From NCBI GenBank assembly GCA_000965745.1, contig CP009479.1, positions 1,560,457 to 1,624,456 of the forward strand: DNA of 64,000 bases. Reading direction: 5' to 3'. The notes under the pieces are model-generated. The model was not told the origin of the DNA. It saw only the letters and a list, made by a program, of their open reading frames with translations, and did no database searches. The DNA is from an uncultured archaeon. GTDB taxonomy: Archaea; Thermoplasmatota; Thermoplasmata; Thermoplasmatales; Thermoplasmataceae. This document shows, piece by piece, positions 16,601 through 26,328 of this stretch (positions within the stretch are counted from its first letter, which is position 1; every line of letters begins with the position of its first letter). A program made the translations under genes and the position numbers.

Positions 16601-17792
16601 GTTCAGGCTGTACCCGTCTGCGGAGCAGGAAGAAATGCTCAACGAACAGCTGAAACTCTGCAGAGATCTATACAACGCATTCCTGCTTGAGAGGAGGTAC
16701 GCATACGGGGGATCAAGGAAATCCCTCACGTACAATCATCAGCAGAACGAGATACCTGAACTGAAGAATGCTTTTGAAGAATACAAAGAGATTCACTCAC
16801 AGGTACTGCAGGATGTTGCCAGAAGAGTGGACAGAGCGTACCAGAACTTCTATAGAAGAATCAGAGAGAAAAAACAGGGAATCAAAAAGAAGGCCGGATT
16901 CCCAAGACTGAAAGGGAAAGGCCAGTACAAGTCTCTCACATACCCTCAGTCAGGATTCCGCCTGATGAATAACGGTCACCTGAAACTCTCAAAGATCGGA
17001 AGAGTGAGAATGTTCATGCACCGTGATATTGAGGGCGAGATCAGGACACTCAACATCTCACGTGACAGCACAGGAAAATGGTATGCTTCATTCTCCGTGA
17101 AGCAGGAGATTGTTGCCCTTCAGCCAGAGAAGACGGGCAACAGCATCGGGATCGATGCTGGGCTGTTGCATCTTGCAACGATGAGTGACGGTAACACTGT
17201 GAAACCTCCTCAATTCCTGAAGAAGGGAGAGAAGAGGATCAAAAAGGCACAGAGGAAACTGTCACGCAGGAAGAAAGGTTCAAACAACAGACGGAAAGCA
17301 AAGATCAATCTCTCGAAGCAACATGAAAGAGTGAAAAATCAGAGAGAGGACTTTGCACACAAGCTGTCAAGCCAGATCGTGAAGAACAACGATCTGATCG
17401 CCTTCGAGGATCTGTATGTAACAGGAATGATGAAGAACCATCATCTGGCAAAGAGCATAGCGGATGCTTCATGGAGCACCATCGTACAGTACACAACCTA
17501 CAAGGCTGGGAGTGCCGGTAAGAGTGTGGTGATGGTTGATCCAGGAAACACATCTATGGAATGCTCAAATTATGGATATAAGAAGAAAGAGCTGAAACTC
17601 TCAACAAGAGTGTTCAGGTGCGATAATTGTGGCTATGAGATCGACAGGGATCTCAATGCAGCGATCAACATCCATAACAGAGGATTGGAAAAGGTAGGGA
17701 GGGGCACTCCCGAAGTTACGCCTGTGGAGACTGGAGTCCAACTATCCTTCCGGATGGTTCAGCCGGTCAGGGAAGCAGGAAGCCCCGTCTGA
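16560..17792 (+). CDS. tnpB: TnpB RNA-guided nuclease of IS605
   Basis: A 410-residue TnpB. The N-terminal part starts KAYRFRLYPS. The RuvC-like active-site acids are in GIDAGL, FEDLYV and DRDLNAA, all present. The zinc ribbon is damaged: its first pair reads CSNYG where CSxCG is expected, while the second, CDNCG, is intact. TnpB cuts DNA guided by the RNA from the element's right end and helps keep the element in place. The lost cysteine may weaken folding, so activity is uncertain. Confidence 0.92.
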   Translation: MLNRRRLRELKAYRFRLYPSAEQEEMLNEQLKLCRDLYNAFLLERRYAYGGSRKSLTYNHQQNEIPELKNAFEEYKEIHSQVLQDVARRVDRAYQNFYRRIREKKQGIKKKAGFPRLKGKGQYKSLTYPQSGFRLMNNGHLKLSKIGRVRMFMHRDIEGEIRTLNISRDSTGKWYASFSVKQEIVALQPEKTGNSIGIDAGLLHLATMSDGNTVKPPQFLKKGEKRIKKAQRKLSRRKKGSNNRRKAKINLSKQHERVKNQREDFAHKLSSQIVKNNDLIAFEDLYVTGMMKNHHLAKSIADASWSTIVQYTTYKAGSAGKSVVMVDPGNTSMECSNYGYKKKELKLSTRVFRCDNCGYEIDRDLNAAINIHNRGLEKVGRGTPEVTPVETGVQLSFRMVQPVREAGSPV

Positions 17793-17808
17793 TAGGGCGG
17801 GGAGGATG

Positions 17809-18486
17809 TCACTCTATCACGGTTCCTGAGATGCTTTTCCCTTCCATTACTTTCTCATATTCTTCCATATTGGTGCCGTCAATGACACAGACTTTCAGTT
17901 TTGACCTTTTTGCAATGTTGAGGGCGGTTATATCCATGAAAACATTGGGGCCGGCTCCAATTGACTTGTCAACCGCGAGCTTGATAGCTTCGTCGTAGGA
18001 AAGATGATCGAATTTTCTGGCGTTTTTAACTTTCTTCGGGTCGTCACTGTAAACGCCATCGACTGAGGTTGCGTTAATCAGTGTCCTGGCGCCTATTCTC
18101 TCTGCCAGAAGCGTGGCCACAGTATCCGTCGTGTGCCCTGGCTCAGTTCCGCCCATGACAACGTGCCTGTACACCGCAACAAGTTCCGAGGCATCATTTA
18201 CAGTTGTAGGTATCTTTGAGTTGACCCCTTCAAGGAATGTTGATACTGTGAGGGCATTCATTCTCGTAGCATTAATGCCTATCTCATCCAGTACATTGTC
18301 ATTAATGTTGTACTCTTTCAATGAGGATATATAGGTTCTCGCAAGCCTCCCTCCTCCGACGACAATACCGAATTTGTCAAACTTCTCCGTATTCTTCAGC
18401 ATCCTGCTGAACTTTTGTATGAACTCTAGCTCGAGGGTCTCCTTGGAGATGATCGAACCTCCGAGCGAAATTACGATAGGTTTCAT
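17809..18486 (-). CDS. pyrH: UMP kinase (archaeal type)
   Basis: A 225-residue amino-acid-kinase-fold enzyme that phosphorylates UMP to UDP. It begins [14 protein letters not shown]. It has the [10 protein letters not shown] segment, the [12 protein letters not shown] substrate loop, and the late [11 protein letters not shown] typical of archaeal UMP kinases, and the length is normal. The stop codon TGA lies inside the right end of the IS605 element, so the last residues may have been altered by that insertion. The gene diverges from aRF1. Confidence 0.94.
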   Translation of the reverse strand: MKPIVISLGGSIISKETLELEFIQKFSRMLKNTEKFDKFGIVVGGGRLARTYISSLKEYNINDNVLDEIGINATRMNALTVSTFLEGVNSKIPTTVNDASELVAVYRHVVMGGTEPGHTTDTVATLLAERIGARTLINATSVDGVYSDDPKKVKNARKFDHLSYDEAIKLAVDKSIGAGPNVFMDITALNIAKRSKLKVCVIDGTNMEEYEKVMEGKSISGTVIE

Positions 18487-18533
18487 TGAATTCTATCGAT
18501 TAAGATTAAATACCATTATAAATTTTCTTAAAC

Positions 18534-19790
18534 GTGGCGTCAGAAGATCCCCAATTAAGAAAATACGAATTCAAAAAAGCATTACAGGAGCTTGGGAACC
18601 TCAAAGGACGGGGTACTGAGCTTATATCACTGTACATACCGCCAGACAAAATGATCTCTGACGTAGTCCAGTATTTGAGGGAGGAGTTTTCCACTTCATC
18701 CAATATAAAATCAAAGTCGACAAGGAAGAATGTTCTTTCAGCAATAGAATCAATAATGTCCAGGCTTAGAGTCTATAAGTTTCCCCCCGAGACCGGCCTG
18801 GTGTTTTTCGTTGGACATGTTTCAACACGAGGGGACCAGACAGAGATGTACACAAAGATCATTGAGCCACCCGAGCCAATTCAAACCTTCATGTACAAGT
18901 GTGACTCTATTTTCCACCTGGAGCAGTTGCAGGATCAGTTAAAGGTAAAGGAGCTCTATGGCCTCATCGTTATTGACAGGAAGGAGGCTACCATTGGGTT
19001 TCTAAGCGGGACAAACATACAGCTTGTCGCAAACGAGCAATCTCTTGTTCCGAGCAAGCATCATCAGGGTGGGCAGTCATCCCGAAGATATGAGCGCCTA
19101 ATAGAGAGTGCTGCCCATGAATTCTTCAAGAAAGCGGGAGAAATTGCCAATAATTCTTTCATGCCTCTGATAAAGGATATCCAGGCGGTATTTGTCGGTG
19201 GCCCGGGGGCTACGAAGGAATATTTCTTCGATAAGGGTTACCTCAGGAATGAAATCAAGGATAAGGTCAAGGACCTGTTCGATCTCGGATACACAGATGA
19301 AACAGGGCTCAGGGAGCTTGTTGACAAAGCATCCGACTCAATCAAGGATATGCAGATTGCCCGAGAACGCGACCTCATGAACAAGTTCATGTCTGAGATA
19401 AAAAAACCAGACGGCGGACTTGGCATCTATGGAAGCCTGGCCGTAGAGCAGGCTCTGAGGCAGAAGGCAATCGACACCCTTCTTATTTCCGAGGGGCTGA
19501 GCAAGTCAAAATATGTGTATGGATGCTCAAGCTGTGGAAACGTCATGGAAACGCAAAAAGAGTCTGATGGACAGCCGCAATGTGAGAAATGTGGCGCCTC
19601 AATGAGTCTGACCGATGAGTTGGATCTTGTGGAAGTATACTACCAGCTTTCGGAGGAATCAGGCGCAAGAGTTGAAATGATCTCCGAAGACAGCGAGGAA
19701 GGAAAACTCCTGAAAAAAGCATTTAGCGGCATAGCGGGAATTCTCAGGTACGTTCCGACAAATTCCCAGATCCCACAGAAAGCAGCCTGA
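18534..19790 (+). CDS. prf1: peptide chain release factor aRF1
   Basis: A 418-residue archaeal class I release factor that recognises all three stop codons and releases the peptide. Domain 1 carries the stop-decoding NIKS motif ([12 protein letters not shown], about residue 60). Domain 2 carries the catalytic GGQ in [12 protein letters not shown]. Domain 3 contains a zinc ribbon (CSSCG...CEKCG). It starts at GTG, with TATA-like elements at about -20 and -30 (ATTATAAATT, GATTAAATAC). It shares a short divergent promoter region with pyrH. Confidence 0.96.
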   Translation: MASEDPQLRKYEFKKALQELGNLKGRGTELISLYIPPDKMISDVVQYLREEFSTSSNIKSKSTRKNVLSAIESIMSRLRVYKFPPETGLVFFVGHVSTRGDQTEMYTKIIEPPEPIQTFMYKCDSIFHLEQLQDQLKVKELYGLIVIDRKEATIGFLSGTNIQLVANEQSLVPSKHHQGGQSSRRYERLIESAAHEFFKKAGEIANNSFMPLIKDIQAVFVGGPGATKEYFFDKGYLRNEIKDKVKDLFDLGYTDETGLRELVDKASDSIKDMQIARERDLMNKFMSEIKKPDGGLGIYGSLAVEQALRQKAIDTLLISEGLSKSKYVYGCSSCGNVMETQKESDGQPQCEKCGASMSLTDELDLVEVYYQLSEESGARVEMISEDSEEGKLLKKAFSGIAGILRYVPTNSQIPQKAA

Positions 19791-19802
19791 TGAAGGCCGA
19801 AC

Positions 19803-20060
19803 TTACTGTACGGACATGCTTCTGCTGTTGTCCACTACAAAAACGTCTTTGAATGACTTCATCGACATCAGCGGGATCATATACCTTCCCTTGGAATCTT
19901 TCTGAAAACTCTGGAGCGTAACGCTGCCGGATGTTTTGACAAGAACCGTTCTGATCTCTCCAGAATCAGTGTCTATGACAAAATTGTCAACGATGCCGAT
20001 TAGCTCACCGTCGGAAGTCATGACTTCCTTTTTAACGAGATCAGAAACAAATTTCTTCAT
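19803..20060 (-). CDS. PRC-barrel domain protein
   Basis: An 85-residue single PRC-barrel: VKKEVMTSDGELIGIVDNFV at the N-terminus, then GEIRTVLVK. Archaeal members are small beta-barrels thought to take part in RNA metabolism or division (CdpB-like). It converges on aRF1 and lies downstream of VAT on the same strand. Function not established. Confidence 0.88.
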   Translation of the reverse strand: MKKFVSDLVKKEVMTSDGELIGIVDNFVIDTDSGEIRTVLVKTSGSVTLQSFQKDSKGRYMIPLMSMKSFKDVFVVDNSRSMSVQ

Positions 20061-20164
20061 AGGAGTCTCACGATTGATGCCAAAACCACTTCTCTTGATA
20101 TAAATCTTTAGATGAAAATTAAACGCTGCCTGTATTTGAAAATAAAAAAGAATGGTTTAAGGAT

Positions 20165-22402
20165 TTACTGGTAAAGCCCCAGTTCCTCCACGGATTTCTT
20201 TCTCTCCTTCGGGCTCTTCCCGAGGGTGTCTGCTATATTCTTGTAGAACTTCAGCACTTCATCGTCTACTGAAGCCCTTATTGATTTCATGGCTTCTATG
20301 AAGTGCCTCTCGAACACAAGCGTAGCTTCTGGATCCTCACGGTATGCGGTCATTCCCGCCTCACGGCACAGGTTCTCGAGGTCAGCTCCCACATAACCTT
20401 CTGTTCTTTCGGCTACAGCTTCAAGGTTAACATCCTCCGCAAGCGGCATGTTCTTCGTATGGACCTTCAGGATCTGTAACCTGCTTTCCTTATCCGGGGA
20501 TGGAATGTATATCAGCTTGTCGAATCTCCCGGCCCTCGTTAGCGCCGGGTCCATAATATCCGGACGGTTGGTTGCAGCAATAACCACAACTCCCTGAAGG
20601 ACTTCCATGCCATCAAGGGATGTAAGGAGCTGGTTCACCATTCTTTCGGTTACGCCTGAATCGCCATAGGTTCCCCTGCGGGGGGCAATAGAATCAATTT
20701 CATCAAGAAATACGATTGTGGGCGCTACCTGCTTGGCTTTCTTGAATATCTCGCGAATTGCCTTTTCGCTTTCGCCAACCCATTTGCTGAGAACCTCAGG
20801 GCCTTTTACAGATATGAAATTTGCTTTGCTCTCATTTGCAACAGCTTTCGCCAGCAGAGTCTTGCCCACTCCCGGAGGACCGTAAAGGAGGAATCCCTTT
20901 GATGCCCTTATCCCAAGCCTCTTGAAAACATCAGGCTTGATGAGGGGCAGTTCTACAGTTTCCCTCAGCTCTCTCTTGACGTCCTCGAGCCCTCCTACAT
21001 CTGCCCAAGTTATGCTTGGTACCTCGATGGTAACCTCTCTCAGGCTGCTTGGCTCAATAGTCTTTAGCGCCTCCCTGAAATCTTCTGCGGTAACCTGCAT
21101 TTTTTCAAGAACTTCAGTTGGAATGGGCTTGTCAAGGTCGATCTCCGGAAGGTATCTTCTCAGGGCATTCATAGCACTCTCCCTGGCGAGCGCTGCGAGA
21201 TCTGCACCTACGAAACCATATGTGTAGTTGGCAATATCCTCGAGAAATTCATTCTTCTCCTCTTCTTCCATGCCAAGGGGCATTCCTCTGGCATGGATCG
21301 AAAGGATCTCTTTCCTGCCGTATCTGTCTGGTACTCCTATGTTGATCTCCCTGTCAAACCTTCCCGGCCTTCTCAACGCGGGATCGACGGCGTCTATCCT
21401 GTTTGATGCACCTATAACTATGACGTGTCCCCTCTCTTTGAGGCCGTCCATCAGAGTGAGAAGCTGGGCGACTACTCTCCTTTCGACTTCTCCCTGTACT
21501 TCCTCCCTCTTGGGGGCGATTGAATCAATCTCATCAATGAATATGATTGATGGTTCCGAGTCTTCGGCTTTCATGAAGATTTCCCTGAGCTTCTGTTCAC
21601 TCTGCCCGTAGTATTTGCTCATTATTTCAGGGCCATTTATTGAGAAGAAATTTGCTCCCGACTCGTTGGCAACAGCCCTGGCGATCAGGGTCTTACCTGT
21701 GCCTGGAGGGCCATGGAGAAGAACTCCCTTTGGTGGCCTTATCCCGAGCCTTTCAAACAGTTCAGGATGCTTAAGCGGAAGCTCAATAATCTCCCTGACT
21801 TTGCTTAATTGGTCAGATAAACCACCAATGTCTTCATAACTTATCCTGGATACTTCCTCAAGAACCTCAGATGCTGGCTCTTCCCGTATCTCAATCTTTG
21901 TCTCTTCCCCCACCTCTACAGGTATTTTGCTGGGGGTGGTCTTAATAACCTTGAACAGTAGTCCTGAATGCCCTGCCAGTGTAAGGCCCGGGACACTGAT
22001 GTTATCGGCCTCGAGCATGGGCCTCCTGATGAGGGCTTTCTGCACAAATTCATCAATGCCCTCTCCGAATTTCAACCTCTGGTCTTTTCTGATAATGGGT
22101 GCAAGAACAACCTTTTTGGCCTCTTCTGCTCTCACCTTTCTTACTTTAACCTTATCTCCTATTGAACATCCACAGTTGTTTCTGAGAACACTATCGATTC
22201 TCACAATACCTTTGTTCTCGTCTTCGGGCCTTGCCCTATAGACTCTTCCGACGGTTTTTTTGGTTTTTTCGATCTCAACAACGTCCCCTATTTCTGCGCC
22301 AATTGCAAGCCTGGAATCTTCATCGAGACGCACTCTTGACATTCCGGGGTCAGTTGAATTAGCCTCAGAAACCCTGAGGATAATTCCGTCATTATGTTGC
22401 AT
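20165..22402 (-). CDS. vat: VCP-like AAA ATPase VAT (Cdc48 homologue)
   Basis: A 745-residue hexameric unfoldase that feeds substrates to the proteasome. The N-domain (residues 1-180) is the double-psi barrel plus clam fold. D1 has Walker A GPPGTGKT and Walker [16 protein letters not shown]2 has Walker A GPPGVGKT and Walker [16 protein letters not shown]. The C-terminus ends GLYQ, not the HbYX motif. The length equals Thermoplasma VAT. TTTTTAATAC about 30 bases before the ATG acts as TATA box. Confidence 0.97.
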   Translation of the reverse strand: MQHNDGIILRVSEANSTDPGMSRVRLDEDSRLAIGAEIGDVVEIEKTKKTVGRVYRARPEDENKGIVRIDSVLRNNCGCSIGDKVKVRKVRAEEAKKVVLAPIIRKDQRLKFGEGIDEFVQKALIRRPMLEADNISVPGLTLAGHSGLLFKVIKTTPSKIPVEVGEETKIEIREEPASEVLEEVSRISYEDIGGLSDQLSKVREIIELPLKHPELFERLGIRPPKGVLLHGPPGTGKTLIARAVANESGANFFSINGPEIMSKYYGQSEQKLREIFMKAEDSEPSIIFIDEIDSIAPKREEVQGEVERRVVAQLLTLMDGLKERGHVIVIGASNRIDAVDPALRRPGRFDREINIGVPDRYGRKEILSIHARGMPLGMEEEEKNEFLEDIANYTYGFVGADLAALARESAMNALRRYLPEIDLDKPIPTEVLEKMQVTAEDFREALKTIEPSSLREVTIEVPSITWADVGGLEDVKRELRETVELPLIKPDVFKRLGIRASKGFLLYGPPGVGKTLLAKAVANESKANFISVKGPEVLSKWVGESEKAIREIFKKAKQVAPTIVFLDEIDSIAPRRGTYGDSGVTERMVNQLLTSLDGMEVLQGVVVIAATNRPDIMDPALTRAGRFDKLIYIPSPDKESRLQILKVHTKNMPLAEDVNLEAVAERTEGYVGADLENLCREAGMTAYREDPEATLVFERHFIEAMKSIRASVDDEVLKFYKNIADTLGKSPKERKKSVEELGLYQ

Positions 22403-23116
22403 GGTTCCCCTATTTCGTAATGAGTATTAAAAATTTTATTTTATTTCACATTGCGAAGTACCTTGATATCCCGCTGTACCACAACATTTAAATCCAATAT
22501 TCCGCCATCCCAACTCACACGGTAAATCTACCGAAACTGTTAATAATTTTATTGATTGGCGTCTCACATTTCACAAAATATCAGACAGATGTCGAACGTT
22601 ATTAACATGGAGAGGATTTTGTGATATGCCCGAAAAACATATCCTGCTGATTATGGAAGAGATAGACAACATATTTTGTTTCGGGCTTGTATAACAAATC
22701 TATCCCAGCTGCAACGTTCTTCTCTTGTATAGAAAGGTTGGTCTTTCGAGGCGGCACTCAAAGCGCATGCAACGGGGAACAGGAGCAATCTGCGCATCTG
22801 ATCCTGCGAACGGCATTATTGCGCATGAACTGGTCATGGGAACTCTGTGATATTATGCCCCATCCCCTGGTTTACCACACGTGAAACAGAGAGGACATTG
22901 TATCAGTGGAGTAAATCCCGGGATGTGAGCGCGTCCGGTCCGTGAGGGACCAGGATTATGGCACGGTCTTGGAAGCGAAAATCGTAGTTTACAATATTAT
23001 GGTCTTTGGGAATCAAATATGCCACTGGTCAATAAGAAGGTCATACGTACTGCGGCCTGAGGGATGAATGCACGCCGTACGTAATACTTTTAATTGACTT
23101 ATTTATTCTATAGGCT
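22403..23116. other. 700-base intergenic region with two inverted repeats
   Basis: No convincing reading frame. The first 60 bases hold the vat promoter. Two inverted repeats lie in a row: TCACAAAAT/ATTTTGTGA (22571-22579 with 22616-22624), then a longer imperfect pair, GCCCGAAAAACATAT with ATATTTTGTTTCGGGC (about 22628-22685). A small GGTCC-GTGAG-GGACC hairpin follows at about 22937-22951. The region could hold a structured RNA or a decayed element. It matches no RNA family I can recognise; RNase P RNA and SRP RNA signatures were looked for and not seen. Confidence 0.4.
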
Positions 23117-23746
23117 GTGACTGATGCTTCGGAGACTCTCTGGGATAAGGTATACTCTGAAAAGCCGCATACCTTGCACGGTTGGTACGAGCCGAGTCCA
23201 ACAAGATCTATAGAGCTGATTCAGGAACTATCCGTTCCACTTGACTCAGTTATGGCAGATGTTGGCTGCGGCCAGTCTAACTTCATTTCCGATCTCATTC
23301 AGCATGGTTTCAGGCAGATATATGCAATAGACGTGAGTTCTACAGCTATGGAAAACCTCCGAGGAGCCCTCGGAAAAGATAGCTTGGAGGTAAAATTCAT
23401 TTCGGCAGATGTGTCAACCAAAAATTTCCCCTCACTTGATAAGAAAGTTGATGTCTGGCACGATCGTACTCTGCTCCACTTTTTCACCGGTGAAAAAGAA
23501 AGGAAACAGTACCGCCGGAATCTTTTGACGAATCTCAGGTCTGGTGGCTACGCCATATTCGCGGAGCATTCAAGGACCGGGCCTGAATACTGCAGCGGGC
23601 AGAAACTATTCCGTTACGAAGCGGATGATTACCGCCTGTTGCTTGGCAATGACTTTGAGCTTATCAAGGTGTTCAAGCATGATCAGCCATCGCCTTCAGG
23701 GTCTGTGAGAAACCTTACTTACGCAGTTTTCAGGAAATCATGCTGA
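23117..23746 (+). CDS. class I SAM-dependent methyltransferase
   Basis: A 209-residue protein with the Rossmann-like methyltransferase fold. Motif I is MADVGCGQSNF, an acidic residue follows in IYAIDVSS, and motif IV is VDVWHDRTLLHFF. The GTG start fits a TATA-like TTTAATTGAC/TTTATTCT region upstream. The substrate is unknown. The WHDR...HF pattern resembles small-molecule methyltransferases (thiopurine or thiol methyltransferase-like) more than rRNA enzymes. Confidence 0.85.
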   Translation: MTDASETLWDKVYSEKPHTLHGWYEPSPTRSIELIQELSVPLDSVMADVGCGQSNFISDLIQHGFRQIYAIDVSSTAMENLRGALGKDSLEVKFISADVSTKNFPSLDKKVDVWHDRTLLHFFTGEKERKQYRRNLLTNLRSGGYAIFAEHSRTGPEYCSGQKLFRYEADDYRLLLGNDFELIKVFKHDQPSPSGSVRNLTYAVFRKSC

Positions 23747-24033
23747 TTTGCCTGCAGCTTGGTGGCATAGCTGGATAGATAACGTGAATATGGGGGAAGA
23801 TGGAAAATGGATAAAACAAAGCGCCCAGGATGCGATGCTGATTAACTCAAGAGACTGGCGTCTAATCCCATGGTGGTATTGAACAAGAAAGTGGGAGGGA
23901 AGCCAAGGGAGATAATGAAAATCGTCACATGCCAAATTATGATCCCTCCAGTTTTATTAAAAAGTCTTCAGTCTCGTGCTAAAAATGTGATCGAATCGAG
24001 AGCGTTTTATGCAAGGGTGACGATCTGGGTGCC

Positions 24034-25308
24034 ATGTCCGAAATAAGATACGATCTCGCTGTCATAGGATCGGGCATAGTTGGGCTTACATCAGCATTCT
24101 ATATCAAAAAGGGCAACCCGGACCTTAAAATTGTCGTGATAGACAAGCAGCATACATTTGCCCAGGGACAGACGGGGAGAAGCGCTGCTGCTTTCAGGGA
24201 TCTATTCTCTTCGGACACAAATTACAATCTGGCTGCCTCGAGCATAGATTTCTACAGCCACATCCAGAAGGAACTCGGGTATGACATAGGAATGAGATAC
24301 ACCGGCTATATGTTCCTACTCACAGAAGGCAATGAAAAACTGCCTGTTCTTGAAGAGCTGAGCAAGAAAACAAGGACAAGGACATTGGGAAGGGATGAGC
24401 TGGAAAACAATGGCAACATAAAACTTGTTCCCGACAGGGATGTATCTGAGATTATGGGGCTGAAAGAGATCGTAGGCGGCTTCATTGGCCTTAACTGCGG
24501 AATAATTGAACCCGATCTCCTGTCCAAATATTACTATGAGGAATTAATTCATATGGGGGTCGAATTCATGTTCAACACCCCGGTCGAGAGCATATCTCTG
24601 GAACCTTTTGACAAGCTAGATTTCCCGGGTGAGCCATTCCTCTGGCAGAAGAAGACTATTGGCTCACTTAAGACGCCAAGAGGAGATATAGTCGCAGACA
24701 CCTATGTTGTTGCCACCGATGTATGGAGCTCCGAGCTGCTTGATCCCATAGGAATCGATTGCCATATAAGGCCTAAGAAGAGGCAAGTATTCCAGGTTTC
24801 GGGGGAGGAGATTGAAAAAATGCTCTTTTCTTCCAGGTTCAGCGAGTCTGAAATATTCCCATTCACAGTCCTTCCGTCAAACAGTGTATATATGAGGCCA
24901 GCACCAAGGGAAAAGTCATTCTGGGTAGGAGTAGCCGATGACATAGGGAGGGATTTCTCCTTTCAGGACGACCCCATGGCAGAAAGGAGGTACTACGATT
25001 ACAACATCATACAGGTTATTCAGTCATACATCCCTGCATTCTCTAACTCAAGGGTAACAGGAATGTGGGCGGGCTATTACTCATACAATACTATCGACAT
25101 GAATCCGTATGTTTTTCAGACCCTCAATCTGATAGTTGCAACAGGGACGAGCGGAAGTGGAATACTCAAGGGAGATTCTGTGGGAAGGACTGTGGCTGCC
25201 CTATATAACCAGGAAGAATATGTCAATCTCACTAATAATCGCAAAATAAAAACATCAGATTTGGGAGTAAGCGAAAGAAATGTTGACAGGGAACGGTTTG
25301 TTCTCTGA
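24034..25308 (+). CDS. FAD-dependent amine/amino acid oxidoreductase (DAO family)
   Basis: A 424-residue flavoenzyme with the FAD-binding VIGSGIVGLTSAFYI at the N-terminus and GQTGRSAAAFRDLF further on, as in sarcosine/glycine oxidases and related dehydrogenases. A late ATGTSGSGILKGDSVGR is the second FAD contact of the family. It probably oxidises an amine, amino acid or hydroxy acid. The specific substrate cannot be determined. It stands alone between the methyltransferase and thrB. Confidence 0.85.
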   Translation: MSEIRYDLAVIGSGIVGLTSAFYIKKGNPDLKIVVIDKQHTFAQGQTGRSAAAFRDLFSSDTNYNLAASSIDFYSHIQKELGYDIGMRYTGYMFLLTEGNEKLPVLEELSKKTRTRTLGRDELENNGNIKLVPDRDVSEIMGLKEIVGGFIGLNCGIIEPDLLSKYYYEELIHMGVEFMFNTPVESISLEPFDKLDFPGEPFLWQKKTIGSLKTPRGDIVADTYVVATDVWSSELLDPIGIDCHIRPKKRQVFQVSGEEIEKMLFSSRFSESEIFPFTVLPSNSVYMRPAPREKSFWVGVADDIGRDFSFQDDPMAERRYYDYNIIQVIQSYIPAFSNSRVTGMWAGYYSYNTIDMNPYVFQTLNLIVATGTSGSGILKGDSVGRTVAALYNQEEYVNLTNNRKIKTSDLGVSERNVDRERFVL

Positions 25309-25386
25309 AATTTGTCCTATCGTTTATTACTTAGGATAATATCCTATTAGAAAATTATATTATTTAGGAAATTTCTCTGCAATTAA

Positions 25387-26328
25387 ATGAAGGCGATCTC
25401 ATCCATAGCTTACAGCTCCTCAGCAAATCTCGGGCCGGGTTATGACGTCCTCGCAATATCCCACAATGCTTATTATGACAGGGTGACTGTTTCCCAGGAC
25501 GACAGGACCGGCGGACAGCAAATCAGGATATTGTCTGACAACACCCCCCTTAAGACGGAGAATAATACTGCCGGCCTGGCACTTATAAATCTTTTCGAAG
25601 GTGAGGGCATAAAGGACAGTGTATCAGTTAAGATAGAGAAGGGGATTCCGTTCGGCCTTGGCCTGGGCAGCAGCGGTGCCTCATCGGCGGCTGCTATCTT
25701 TTCCGCAAACACACTCTTCGAATTAGGCCTCTCCCTCGAAAAAATCACATATTATGCGATGAGGGGGGAAATCGCCTCCTCTGGAAGCCCTCATGCGGAC
25801 AACGTTTCAGCATCGATATACGGTGACATGGTAATAGTAAATTCTGTAGATCCGCTCAGGGTGAGGAAACTCAAAATCTCCGAGAAGTTCTCTTTCCTGA
25901 CAATAATTCCACACGTATTCATTCCCAACAAAACTAAAATGGCCAGGGAAATGCTGCCGAAAACTGTTGAGATGAACAGGGTGATCCAGAACACAAGAAA
26001 CCTCTCATCCCTTATGGCGGGCCTTGTATCTGGAGAAAGGGACCTGGTAAGGGGCGGAATGAATGACTGCATAGTTGAATATTCCAGGGCACCTCTGTTC
26101 CCCTTTTATAATGAGATAAAGGAGCTTGCCTTGAACTGTGAAGCAGCAGGGGTGTCAATTAGCGGTGCCGGCCCGTCAATACTCGTGGTATGTGATGAGC
26201 TTACAAACAGTGAAGATATAGAGAAGCAGACATCTGCAGTAATGGAGAAATATGGGTACAAATGGTCATCAGTCCGCTCTGATGTATGTGGAGGTGTGAT
26301 CAACGAAAACGTCGACGCATATAGTTAA
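25387..26328 (+). CDS. thrB: homoserine kinase
   Basis: A 313-residue GHMP-family kinase that phosphorylates homoserine, the step before threonine synthase. It begins with the substrate segment SSANLGPGYDVL. It carries the ATP-loop PFGLGLGSSGASSAAA and the late GVSISGAGPS motif. The aspartokinase and semialdehyde dehydrogenase of the same pathway are at 55.5-57.4 kb. Its 3' end overlaps in another frame with the N-terminal coding region of the next gene. Confidence 0.93.
   Translation: MKAISSIAYSSSANLGPGYDVLAISHNAYYDRVTVSQDDRTGGQQIRILSDNTPLKTENNTAGLALINLFEGEGIKDSVSVKIEKGIPFGLGLGSSGASSAAAIFSANTLFELGLSLEKITYYAMRGEIASSGSPHADNVSASIYGDMVIVNSVDPLRVRKLKISEKFSFLTIIPHVFIPNKTKMAREMLPKTVEMNRVIQNTRNLSSLMAGLVSGERDLVRGGMNDCIVEYSRAPLFPFYNEIKELALNCEAAGVSISGAGPSILVVCDELTNSEDIEKQTSAVMEKYGYKWSSVRSDVCGGVINENVDAYS

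Larger units (their letters stand above)
16100..17812 (+). mobile_element. complete IS200/IS605 family insertion sequence
   Basis: Contains tnpA and tnpB with hairpins at both ends. The left hairpin (16112-16137) pairs AATCCCCTTCC with GGGAGGGGATT around GAAA, with one mismatch. The right end (17782-17812) pairs CCCCG with CGGGG and finishes GGGGAGGATGTCAC. The same right-end form occurs in the remnants at about 9.3 and 50.1 kb. The exact left boundary is uncertain (about 16075-16110). The right end coincides with the stop codon of pyrH on the other strand. The transcript covering the tnpB end and the right hairpin is expected to be the guide-like omega RNA. Confidence 0.85.

Noticed and set aside
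22403-23116. Possible RNase P or SRP RNA gene in the gap upstream of vat
   Set aside because: The conserved cores of these RNAs were not found; only unassigned inverted repeats are present.
23738-23935. Minus-strand 65-aa frame and a short plus-strand frame after the methyltransferase
   Set aside because: No start context, family or conservation can be claimed; composition is not convincing.
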